NCBI GenBank assembly: GCA_938036155.1
Contig: CALHPA010000003.1
Span: 1 to 64,000 of the forward strand
Length of the DNA stretch: 64,000 nucleotides
Direction of reading: 5' to 3'
Origin: an uncultured bacterium
GTDB lineage: Bacteria; Patescibacteriota; Saccharimonadia; Saccharimonadales; Saccharimonadaceae
Both the position numbers and the translations under genes were made by a program. This document shows positions 7,291-14,827 of the stretch, piece by piece; the stretch's first letter is position 1; the number at the start of each line of letters is the position of its first letter. The notes under the pieces are model-generated. The model made no database searches. It was not told the origin of the DNA and was given only the letters and a program-made list of their open reading frames with translations.

Positions 7291-8655
7291 TTATTTCTTA
7301 CCAACTTTAAGTTCATAGATCTGCCTTTGCTGGTCTAAATTATGTAGATTATTCTTCCCGCCAAGCAAAAAATCATCAATCAATGTCGGCGAATCAATAT
7401 TCTCTTCAATGTATTTCCAAATTTCTTGACCACCGTTAAAATAGCTTAAGTCTTTAAACCAAGGCAATTCATCAGTTCCACGAAAAATCCTCTGCGTATT
7501 TCGATAAGCAATCTGACGTTTCTTATCGATATTCTCTTCCGAAAAATTATTTTTTCCGTCTAGAATGCTCATCCTCCAATTAGTTTCGAAAGCTTTACGA
7601 AAACTCATATTATTAAAATAAGTAAAACCTGCCGTTAAATAATGCTGAACACCCGCTTCTTGATAATCACCTTTTACAGCCATTTCCATAGCACGAGCAA
7701 TTCCCTCTTCAGTATTCATATATCCATCAAGCCCAGTTCTTAAAGCTTGATTATCATAAGTCTCACCCATTTGAGCACGCATATAGTGTGTTCCAATTTC
7801 GTGCACAACCAAGCCTTCAAGCTCTTTTTTTGAGACCGGTTTTCGATTTTCGGGAATAAAAATCTTCTTATCTTTTGCTGAAACTGCAATCGCACCGGAG
7901 TCTTTCCATTCAACATTAAATTTCGAAAATCCATCTTTTTCAAAATCTTTCAAAATATTTTCGAAAACCTCAAAAATTTCCTTCGCTGAATATTTCTCAT
8001 TGCCATCTTTTTCCGGAATAGGTTCTAATTGTTTTGAATATAAGTCTTTAATAATCTCACCAAAATTATGAAAAACTTCATCACTCGGTTTAAATCTTTC
8101 TATGTTTTGATTTAAAATTTCATCCTTTTTAATTAGTTCATAAAACTCTGAACGGATTTTTTCACCTTTTTCATCAAGCTTTAAAGCATCAATTTTTGTA
8201 ATTTTATCTGAAAGTAGAGAATGGAATGTTTCAAAGTCTGGCTCACCATAAACCTCAACATTGTTTTTCATAAATTCTTCTTGAGCTTTTTGCTTGTCTG
8301 CTAAACTTTCAGCTTTTCGAAAATCACAGGCCGCTTCAAGCATTTTAACAGTTTTAATTCTTGTTTCGAGTTGATTATTATACATTTCTCGCTCAATCTC
8401 ACCAAGCGAATTATCGTTTTCGACTGCTAAAATTGCATTCGAAATATTTTGGTAAAGATTTTTAATTTCATCACTATTTAATTTTTCATATTTATTTTTT
8501 GGTCGAGAAAGATCATCGTTTTCAAGGAATTCAAGCTTTGCTTCATTTGCATTTTCCGGAGTAAATGTTGAAATAACTTTTGGTTCCGACTCTTTGAATA
8601 TCTCCTTCGTATCAAGAAATTCTTTTTTGCCAAAATTACTTTCGAAATTATTCAT
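7291..8655 (-). CDS. MATCAP/DUF1704-like metallopeptidase
   Basis: 454 residues. The zinc motif VVHEIGTHYMR (about residue 290) followed by NTEEGIARAME 30 residues later matches the HExxTH plus TEEG pattern of the DUF1704 family, whose animal members (MATCAP) are tubulin carboxypeptidases. The N-terminal 200 residues are helical and charged, with no signal peptide, so it should act in the cytoplasm. It lies 3 bp after rnc in the same direction. Together with the RimK/RimB-like pair next door, a role in trimming protein C-termini is a reasonable but unproven idea. Confidence 0.8.
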   Translation of the reverse strand: MNNFESNFGKKEFLDTKEIFKESEPKVISTFTPENANEAKLEFLENDDLSRPKNKYEKLNSDEIKNLYQNISNAILAVENDNSLGEIEREMYNNQLETRIKTVKMLEAACDFRKAESLADKQKAQEEFMKNNVEVYGEPDFETFHSLLSDKITKIDALKLDEKGEKIRSEFYELIKKDEILNQNIERFKPSDEVFHNFGEIIKDLYSKQLEPIPEKDGNEKYSAKEIFEVFENILKDFEKDGFSKFNVEWKDSGAIAVSAKDKKIFIPENRKPVSKKELEGLVVHEIGTHYMRAQMGETYDNQALRTGLDGYMNTEEGIARAMEMAVKGDYQEAGVQHYLTAGFTYFNNMSFRKAFETNWRMSILDGKNNFSEENIDKKRQIAYRNTQRIFRGTDELPWFKDLSYFNGGQEIWKYIEENIDSPTLIDDFLLGGKNNLHNLDQQRQIYELKVGKK

Positions 8656-8658
8656 AAA

Positions 8659-9375
8659 TTATCTCTTTTCGCTATTTTTATATTTTCTAATCGCTTCTCG
8701 AGCCGCTTCTTGTTGAGCTGTTTGCTTGCTTGGACCTTCACCTTCACCCATTTTTTTATCACCGACAAAGACACCAAGAGTAAAATTCTTATCATGATCT
8801 GGGCCATCCTCTTTAAGAACTTTATAAATTGGCGTAAAACCATCTCTTGCTTGTGAAATCTCTTGTAAATAACTCTTTGGATCGCGCCAAGATTCTTCCT
8901 CTAAAATTTGCGGTAGAGTACTTAAAATATTATCTGTGATGTATTTTTTTGCAGCTTCATAACCCTTATCAAGATAAATAGCACCCGTCGTCGCCTCAAA
9001 AGCGTTCGCCAAAATCTGCTGGCGAGCCCTTGCTGAACCTTGTTTTTCACCACGGCTCATCCGAATTAGTTTTTCATAGCCGAGTCTTTCGCCAGCCGCA
9101 CCAATACTTTCAGTTCTAACTAACGCTGAACGCCAAGCTGTTAAAATTCCCTCAGGCTTATCATAGTTCGAAAATAGAAAATCAGTAGTAACGAGCTCCA
9201 AAACCGCATCACCCAAAAATTCAAGCCGTTCATTATGTTCACTTGCAGATTTTTTATGTTCATTTAAATAGCTTCGATGTGTTAATGCAGTCACTAATAA
9301 ATCAATATTTTCGAAATCATAGCCAAGCTTCTCTTTCGCCCATTCATGATAGGGCGCCAATAAAATTCCACTCAT
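8659..9375 (-). CDS. rnc: Ribonuclease III
   Basis: Double-strand RNA endonuclease for rRNA and mRNA processing. The 238-residue protein has the catalytic signature NERLEFLGDAVLELV (about residues 42-57), the second acidic patch NAFEATTGAIYLDKG and a C-terminal dsRNA-binding domain (DPKSYLQEISQ to EAAREAIRKY). The ATG overlaps the Nudix stop as TAATG, so the two are coupled. Normal length. Confidence 0.97.
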   Translation of the reverse strand: MSGILLAPYHEWAKEKLGYDFENIDLLVTALTHRSYLNEHKKSASEHNERLEFLGDAVLELVTTDFLFSNYDKPEGILTAWRSALVRTESIGAAGERLGYEKLIRMSRGEKQGSARARQQILANAFEATTGAIYLDKGYEAAKKYITDNILSTLPQILEEESWRDPKSYLQEISQARDGFTPIYKVLKEDGPDHDKNFTLGVFVGDKKMGEGEGPSKQTAQQEAAREAIRKYKNSEKR

Positions 9376-9872
9376 TATAAGTTCTCCTGTCTAATTTTTT
9401 TCATCGCAAGCAAAATTAGCTTACCGATATCTTCATATTCAATCTCATCCAATGCATCAGAAAAACTAAACCATCTAATACCATTCATCCAATCTTCTTT
9501 TTGAATTGCATCAGTATCACCAAGTGCTTTCACTAAAAAAACTTGAGTCGTCATTAAAACAAGCTTATCAATTCGCCGATATCGAAAATTTATTTTGCCA
9601 AGCCAACCAATAATTTTTACATCATGAAGGCCCGCTTCCTCCCCAATTTCGCGCTTAGCGGTTTCTTGGGCGGTTTCTCCTTCTTCGATATGACCTTTCG
9701 GAATCGTCCAGCGATCTTTCGAATCTTGAATTAGTAAAATTTCAACTTCATTTTTTTGATTACGACGAAAAATCACGCCACCAGCAGTTGGTTCACGAAC
9801 AATTTCCTGAATTGAAGATCGGCGCGTTCTATGAAAATATTTTCGAAAATGTTCAACCTTCTTGTTCGCCAT
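9375..9872 (-). CDS. Nudix hydrolase
   Basis: Hydrolyses a nucleoside diphosphate linked to another moiety; the substrate cannot be read from sequence. The Nudix box is complete: GHIEEGETAQETAKREIGEEAG (G-x5-E-x7-REUxEExG). 165 residues with a basic N-terminus (MANKKVEHFRKYFHRTRR). I use the ATG at 9872 because the longer reading from 9887 runs deeper into nusB. Located in the nusB-Nudix-rnc operon. Confidence 0.9.
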   Translation of the reverse strand: MANKKVEHFRKYFHRTRRSSIQEIVREPTAGGVIFRRNQKNEVEILLIQDSKDRWTIPKGHIEEGETAQETAKREIGEEAGLHDVKIIGWLGKINFRYRRIDKLVLMTTQVFLVKALGDTDAIQKEDWMNGIRWFSFSDALDEIEYEDIGKLILLAMKKIRQENL

Positions 9873-10308
9873 TTTGTTCCTCCACAAAAAGCTTATACGC
9901 CGTTCCTAATACGCCGTTAATAAACTTACTTGAATTATCGGAACCAAACGCTTTCGCAAGCTCAACTGCTTCATTTATGGCCACTTTTGGCGGAACCGTT
10001 TCTCGAGAGTAAAGCAATTCATAAAGCCCCATTCTTAAAACATTACGGTCAATTCGCGCAATCTGTGAAATTGGCCATTCTGGTGCCATTGGCTGAAGTT
10101 TCGTATCCAGTTCAACCTGTCTTTCAATAATCCCGTTTAATAAATCTTGAACGAATTGCTTATCTCCAATCGCTTCCTCATATTGCTTCATATTTCGAAA
10201 AATAATATCAGCCAAGTCAACAGTTTTATCTTGTGCCTGAGAGCGGAATTCATATTCATAAAGTGTTTGAAGAACAACAATCCTTCCTAAATGTCTATTT
10301 GATGCCAT
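9853..10308 (-). CDS. nusB: Transcription antitermination factor NusB
   Basis: RNA-binding helical protein of the rRNA antitermination complex. The 151-residue product begins MASNRHLGRIVVLQTLYEYEF and has the conserved IARIDRNVLRMGLYELLY and VAINEAVELAKAFGSDNSSKFINGVLG segments typical of NusB. It is the first gene of an operon continuing with the Nudix gene and rnc, overlapping the former by about 20 bp. Confidence 0.95.
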   Translation of the reverse strand: MASNRHLGRIVVLQTLYEYEFRSQAQDKTVDLADIIFRNMKQYEEAIGDKQFVQDLLNGIIERQVELDTKLQPMAPEWPISQIARIDRNVLRMGLYELLYSRETVPPKVAINEAVELAKAFGSDNSSKFINGVLGTAYKLFVEEQNGEQEG

Positions 10309-10329
10309 TTTTACGTAAGGTTCTTTCCT

Positions 10330-10357
10330 ATATTAAAATATTATTATTTTTTGTCAA
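10330..10357 (-). promoter_or_regulatory. nusB promoter
   Basis: Minus strand TTGACA (10352-10357), 16-nt spacer, TAATAT (10330-10335). The leader is about 15 nt. Confidence 0.55.
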
Positions 10358-10366
10358 ATGAAAATT

Positions 10367-10398
10367 AAAACGCCAGCAAATTAAGCAGCTAGCGTTTT
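10367..10398 (-). terminator. rpmF terminator overlapping its 3' end
   Basis: AAAACGCcAGC (10367 on) pairs with GCTaGCGTTTT (to 10398). On the minus strand a TTTTAATTTT run follows. One arm lies inside the last codons of rpmF. Confidence 0.7.
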
Positions 10399-10560
10399 GT
10401 TTTCTTCGAGTTGCTTGTTTAGAGCTTTACCAGATTGTTTTTTAGTTGTGTAAACTTTCACTGGTGATTTTTTATTAACTCGACGAGCTAAATCCAATCG
10501 CAAGTGGCTGCGTCGCAAACCAGTCTTTCGAGGACTACTCTGTTTCTTTGGCTGTGCCAT
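10381..10560 (-). CDS. rpmF: 50S ribosomal protein L32
   Basis: 59-residue basic protein beginning MAQPKKQSSPRKTGLRRSH, the L32 pattern (MAVPKK...SRRNMRRSH in other bacteria), followed by a Lys-rich middle and an acidic/neutral tail. It has no cysteines, so it is the zinc-free form. The gene is followed immediately by its own terminator and then the nusB promoter. Confidence 0.85.
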   Translation of the reverse strand: MAQPKKQSSPRKTGLRRSHLRLDLARRVNKKSPVKVYTTKKQSGKALNKQLEENKTLAA

Positions 10561-10649
10561 TTAAAGTTTCTCCTTAGGTTTATTATTTTCCTTCAATATC
10601 AATTATACCTTAATTTTAAAGATAAAGCAAGCTTTTTATAAATCTATTA

Positions 10650-10678
10650 TTGACTTTTTATTATTTTTATGCTATAAT
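10650..10678 (+). promoter_or_regulatory. Promoter of 183-aa surface protein
   Basis: TTGACT (10650-10655), 17 nt, TATAAT (10673-10678) with extended ATGC. The ATG is at 10688, only 9 nt after the -10, so the mRNA should be leaderless. Confidence 0.85.
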
Positions 10679-10687
10679 AAAATCATT

Positions 10688-11239
10688 ATGAAAAATTATG
10701 AAAACAAAAATAATCAAATTCAAAATAAAGAAATAGTAAAAATTAGTAGAAAGAAGCTGAAACAATTTGGCGCTTTGGCAATGACCGCCGGAGCGCTTGG
10801 TGGCTGGTTTGGCCACGATGCTTATAAAAACTATCAAGAAAACCACCCACCAGAAATTTTCCAAAAAAGTCAGACTGAAGGTTTAGATAACTCTGAAATG
10901 AATTTCTCAAAACTTGAAAAAATTTCAGATGATGGCGGCATAATTCATCTGCAAAAAGGAGACGCCATAAGAAGCTCAACTGGTGAATATTATGGCAGCC
11001 CTGAAAATTATACTTTCAGTGAATCAAACCACTCAGCGATTGGTGTTATGAATGCAGACAGGGACTTTACTGCTAAGGGCGAGGTTTATCTAGAAGATGG
11101 GGATAATCCAAAATTGATTACCAGAATTGAGAATTTTGAAAAAACGTCAACTGGCGAAAATACTAAAATTGATATAAATGTAGACAAAGACGGATGGGTT
11201 GCAGTTGATGCAAATAGAGAAGACTTTCAGCAAAAATAA
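10688..11239 (+). CDS. Exported or membrane-anchored protein, unknown function
   Basis: 183 residues. The N-terminus is charged, then SRKKLKQFGALAMTAGALG, a basic segment plus a short hydrophobic stretch that resembles a signal or anchor (a Tat-like reading is possible, but only one arginine is present). The rest is hydrophilic, rich in Asp, Glu, Asn and Gly, and probably beta-rich. No family recognised. It has the strong T-rich promoter used by the mini-genes but no Shine-Dalgarno site. It contains no TTCGAA, unlike most neighbours, and borders a decayed accessory region. Confidence 0.7.
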   Translation: MKNYENKNNQIQNKEIVKISRKKLKQFGALAMTAGALGGWFGHDAYKNYQENHPPEIFQKSQTEGLDNSEMNFSKLEKISDDGGIIHLQKGDAIRSSTGEYYGSPENYTFSESNHSAIGVMNADRDFTAKGEVYLEDGDNPKLITRIENFEKTSTGENTKIDINVDKDGWVAVDANREDFQQK

Positions 11240-11302
11240 TAAAATGGAGAAATAAGGAAACAAGTCGCTCAGCAGCCCAGATTGGTATGAGCCTACAAAC
11301 TT

Positions 11303-11332
11303 AAAAATCACGGAAGGAACCGTGATTTTTAT
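11303..11332 (+). terminator. Terminator of 183-aa gene
   Basis: AAAAATCACGG (11303-11313) pairs perfectly with CCGTGATTTTT (11320-11330). It overlaps the 3' end of the minus-strand ClpB-like remnant. Confidence 0.85.
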
Positions 11333-12261
11333 TTTACTTCATGTTTTCTTCTGAAATCTTCCATAACTGCATCTTGAACGAGACGTTTTATATGCCGAAG
11401 ATTATTTTCTTTTGAAAAACTCAGAATTTTTCTCATTAATTCGTCGCTGATTTCATAGTTAATATTTTTGATAGAATTTAACTTATCCACCAGACTATCT
11501 GCTTGTTCTTGGATGAATAAGCGTTTTTCATCCAAGTTAGGAATTTGAAAATCGCTAAGTAAATCAAACCGAGATCTTAGAGAAGCTGGAAGATGTTGCA
11601 GATAGTGCCGAGAAGTCATATTGGAAGTAAAGACAATAGTATAACCATTTAGATTATGAGCGATACCACGCCTATCTGTAAATTTACCGTATTCTAGTAG
11701 TTCATAAAAAATTAAACACGGCTGGTGTCACCTTTTCAAATTCATCAATCAAAATAATTTTAAATTTAGATGAATTAATTTTTCTAATCAGCTCGCCACC
11801 CTTATCGCTTCCAACGTATCCGAGTGGAGAACCTATTAAACTATTCAGCGCCCCTTCTGTCGAGTAATTTCCAAAGTTAATTTTGATAAGCTCTTCATCT
11901 GGATAGAGTGACTTTGATAAAATATTAGCAAATTCTGTTTTGCTTATTCCAGATTCACCAATCAGAAACACGGAAAAAGCTTCCGGACTCCTATTCTTTC
12001 GAGAAGTATAAAATTTTCATACTTCTGTACAAAATCTTCCTTAAATAGATCATGACCAATTAGGTTACTGACAGCCTCCTGTATTTTATTGCTAAACTCA
12101 GTATTACTACTACCTTTCGTTTCGTCGTCAGGATTAAAATTTTGAACTTCTGGATTAGCAAAATTTTCGTTTATCTCTTCATCTTCAAATAGGAGTGGCA
12201 ACTCTTTCAGTACACTTTCGTATTTTAACTTATTTAGCCAAAAAATAAAGGATATAGGCAC
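11329..12261 (-). pseudogene. Decayed ClpB/ClpA-type AAA+ ATPase
   Basis: Three consecutive frames together read as the C-terminal AAA+ module of a Clp ATPase. They contain a Walker A region FLIGESGISKTE, the SPLGYVGSDKGGEL pore-side segment, Walker B IILIDEFEK, then (next frame) YGKFTDRRG, TIVFTSNM and the arginine-finger region LRSRFD. One frameshift falls near 11990 and a second in a T6 run near 11705-11710; without the latter NFL-stop would continue NFYELLEYGKF. The Walker A has Ser where the last Gly is expected. No M-domain is visible and the upstream part matches nothing I know. The N-terminal 100 residues are acidic. Intact genes elsewhere argue for decay and not random sequencing error. 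Confidence 0.75.
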
Positions 12262-12298
12262 TCTACTTAGCGAAAAGAAAACTCAACCTATATACTGA

Positions 12299-12499
12299 CT
12301 ATTGTAGGCGTTTAAATTCATCAAGGCCGATAAATCTATGATCAAATCCATCTACAGCGTCAATCTCCTCGCATATATCTTCTATTTCACTCAAATTAGT
12401 GAAATCGTAAGATAGAATACGAGTTACATCAATATTTTTACTTCCCAAGAAATGTTCTTTTAAATCATCTATTCTTGTAACATCATATAAATAAATCAC
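12299..12499 (-). pseudogene. Short acidic ORF, probably part of the decayed locus
   Basis: 66 residues starting with GTG that overlaps the upstream TGA. Rich in Asp, Glu, Ile and Leu, with no recognised domain. It stops 37 bp before the ClpB-like reading, and all three frames between them are closed. It may be a middle fragment of one larger protein, or a small separate gene. Confidence 0.4.
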
Positions 12500-13191
12500 G
12501 ACTCACTCTCCACATTTATTTTCTGAACGACAGCAATCACATCTATCAAATGGTATGTTCCATTTAATTTTTCATAGTTAAAATCTATTTCGAATTCCGA
12601 CTCAGATTCATCGCTTTTTTCAGATGATGAGGATTTTGGGATAATATCTTTTACATTTTTCGTCGCATTATTTTTCTTGGCTTGCCTACTCATAAACTCT
12701 AAAAATTTTGTTGACATGGTATTAACTTCAGAAAAATTAATCTTACCTCTATCTATACCAACCAAGTTAAGTTTTCCAAGTTGAAAATCACTATGTCTAT
12801 ACCCATTCTCAAACCCTTCAACTTCTCCATAGGGGAAACGAACCAAGAATTTTTCGTCACCTTGTTCGAAACTATAATCAATTGTGTAGTCAGTCAAGAA
12901 AGTAGAAAGTAGGTTTGACATATTTAACTCAATTCCCTCAGTACTAGGATTATCCAACTTGCTAGCCTGTAACACTTGCAATATAAGTGGAATATCCTGT
13001 GCGTTTACGGGGTTAAGAGTTACGCTTTCGAATTTTATCAAATCCCCTTGCTCTAAGTTCTCAGCTTGAAAATTTTTAGACATTTCATAGACTTTTCTAA
13101 AAATTGTAGATTCAGTGCTTTTAACTTCGAAACTTTCACTAATTTTACTTTCTGTAGTTAATTCGTTGCTATTTCCATATCCTGAATACAA
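12496..13191 (-). CDS. Unknown protein upstream of the ClpB-like remnant
   Basis: 231 residues, no recognised family. A Ser/Glu-rich N-terminus is followed by a globular part with NLLSTFLTDYTIDYSFEQ and KFLVRFPYGEVEGFENG, then an acidic, Ser-rich linker (SSSSEKSDESESEFEID). No signal peptide or TM segment. It overlaps the next ORF by GTGA and runs in the direction of the ClpB-like pseudogene, so all three probably formed one operon. Whether it is still functional is unclear given the decay downstream. Confidence 0.5.
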   Translation of the reverse strand: MYSGYGNSNELTTESKISESFEVKSTESTIFRKVYEMSKNFQAENLEQGDLIKFESVTLNPVNAQDIPLILQVLQASKLDNPSTEGIELNMSNLLSTFLTDYTIDYSFEQGDEKFLVRFPYGEVEGFENGYRHSDFQLGKLNLVGIDRGKINFSEVNTMSTKFLEFMSRQAKKNNATKNVKDIIPKSSSSEKSDESESEFEIDFNYEKLNGTYHLIDVIAVVQKINVESES

Positions 13192-13221
13192 ACTATTCTT
13201 TATTCCAATCTTAAAATAGTT

Positions 13222-13459
13222 TTGGTGACTTGTCGTATTGCTTTTTTCCTTTCAACTACTTTTGGCGAGCTTCAAGATTACGTTCCTAAAGATACGTTTT
13301 TGAAAGCTATATTTGAAGCAAAAATTCCTTTGAATGAAGACGGAGATTACTGGGTTTATACTTGTATTTTTTTAAATCTCGAACGAGCCGAAGAATACTT
13401 TTATTGAGTGGTTCGAGCCGAAACTATGGAAGATGAAGAGTTTTGAAAGGAGCAATTAG
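13222..13459 (+). pseudogene. Frameshifted remnant of an unknown gene
   Basis: The first frame reads FGELQDYVPKDTFLKAIFEA and later YWVYTCIFLNLERAEEYF, then stops at 13407. Removing one T from the TTTT run near 13400 lets the frame continue as FIEWFEPKLWKMKSFERSN to a TAG at 13459. Composition is protein-like in both parts. There is no ribosome site or promoter before it, so it looks like the 3' part of a lost gene. Confidence 0.5.
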
Positions 13460-13522
13460 GAAGTGAGAAAGTGGAGGTTTTGGGTATTAGTTTGACATGT
13501 CTTTAATGATAATTAATAAAAA

Positions 13523-13554
13523 AATAAGGATGTCTCACACGAGATATCCTTATT
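13523..13554 (-). terminator. Terminator of the pilX-like gene
   Basis: A 12-bp stem (13523-13534 with 13543-13554). On the minus strand it is followed by TTTTTTTATT. Confidence 0.85.
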
Positions 13555-13567
13555 TTAGTATAATCTT

Positions 13568-14824
13568 CTACGGTTTACATTCCAATCCGCTATTAGTTCT
13601 GTTGGTCACCCAGAAATCTTTACAGAGCGGCTGCCCGTTGTCTTCAAGTTGCAAGGCAAATTCTGGAAGTGGGAAGTTTGGGTCTTCAAAAGAAATTCGG
13701 CTTTCCACACGGCGGAATTGGTTATTTGCACGCCCTGTTGAGTCCACTTTTGGTTGCACGCCATCAAAATCCACAAGAGCGTTGCTGTCGTCAAGGAGTT
13801 CAGCCTTAAATTCTGTTCCGCGATAAATTGGTGTGAGACGCATATAAGCAGTATCCGCCTTGGCAACTTGGTGTTCAAGCGAAATCGTCACTGAACAAGA
13901 ATATTCTCGCCCAGTTGTCGCCATGTTTGGCTCACAAGTTACAGCATTAACGTTATTAGTTCGCCCGTTCGCATCTTCACCTCGGCGGTAGAGCGGCAAA
14001 GAGTGGTCATTTCGGGCTTCAATACCTCTTGCCGGGAACAACATCACTTCACTCAAGCCTGTTCCAGTTGTGAAGGAATTGTTATCTAAAGCCGTCAAAA
14101 TCTGCCCACTATTTCTAGCACCTTGTTGGTAACCAAAGAATTGCGTTTTCAAAATAGCTGGTGAATTCACACGACTCGTCCACTGATTTCGGCTAATCAA
14201 AAGATTATTGTCGACACTTGCAACAAGCGGTGTATTAATTTCGTCCAAAGTAACATCACGATCTTTGTTGGTTAAATCTTTTTGGCTGTGCCAGTTTAAA
14301 CGCACTTTCGAAAAGTCTTTTACACCTCTTAGTGGCACAATTGTAGACTGACCTTCTTCAATTTTACCTAAGAAATCTGGAGTATTTTTTTGCATTTTCA
14401 CACAAGTATAAGCTTGGTTGAGGTCGGTGTCGTTTGAAGTGCTGCTAGTGCCATTGGTAGTTTGAACTTGTGTTTCACCGTTTGCATTACCAATACCAGC
14501 GGTAGACAAAATATAGCAACTATTATCTTGATTTGGGTTATTTAGTGCTGTTTGCATTTTCTTACACGTATCTGTTGCAAGATTGGCACCACCGTCACAT
14601 TCTTGCTGGTAGCGGCGGAGGAAGCGTTTGGCATCCTCCACTCCAGCTTGTGCACTATCGTAAGCACTTTGCGAAAGATCTAACTTGCTGGCTTGCTCTT
14701 GGTCTCGAAGCATCGAGCGAAGAAAGCTCACCGACATAATCGAAACAAGCACTGCCACAATTACCACGATGAAAATCGAGACACCACCTTTGTGGAATTT
14801 TTTCGAAACTGAAATTTTCTTCAT
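13568..14824 (-). CDS. PilX-like type IV pilus minor pilin/assembly protein
   Basis: 418 residues. The N-terminus has a basic leader, then GGVSIFIVVIVAVLVSIMSVSFLRS, a single hydrophobic helix, and then SAYDSAQAGVEDAKRFL, which is the pattern of PilX-type proteins of the pilus tip or assembly set. The external part is Asn/Thr/Gln-rich with paired cysteines (for example QQECDGG and TCKKM) that could form disulfides. It starts 4 bp after the large gene upstream, so the two are co-transcribed. Type IV pili in Saccharibacteria serve motility and host contact; the role here is inferred from the architecture. Confidence 0.75.
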   Translation of the reverse strand: MKKISVSKKFHKGGVSIFIVVIVAVLVSIMSVSFLRSMLRDQEQASKLDLSQSAYDSAQAGVEDAKRFLRRYQQECDGGANLATDTCKKMQTALNNPNQDNSCYILSTAGIGNANGETQVQTTNGTSSTSNDTDLNQAYTCVKMQKNTPDFLGKIEEGQSTIVPLRGVKDFSKVRLNWHSQKDLTNKDRDVTLDEINTPLVASVDNNLLISRNQWTSRVNSPAILKTQFFGYQQGARNSGQILTALDNNSFTTGTGLSEVMLFPARGIEARNDHSLPLYRRGEDANGRTNNVNAVTCEPNMATTGREYSCSVTISLEHQVAKADTAYMRLTPIYRGTEFKAELLDDSNALVDFDGVQPKVDSTGRANNQFRRVESRISFEDPNFPLPEFALQLEDNGQPLCKDFWVTNRTNSGLECKP

Positions 14825-14827
14825 TTG

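Noticed and set aside
10688..10770. Tat signal on the 183-aa protein
   Set aside because: The SRKK segment lacks the second arginine and the hydrophobic stretch is short; left as an unspecified signal or anchor.
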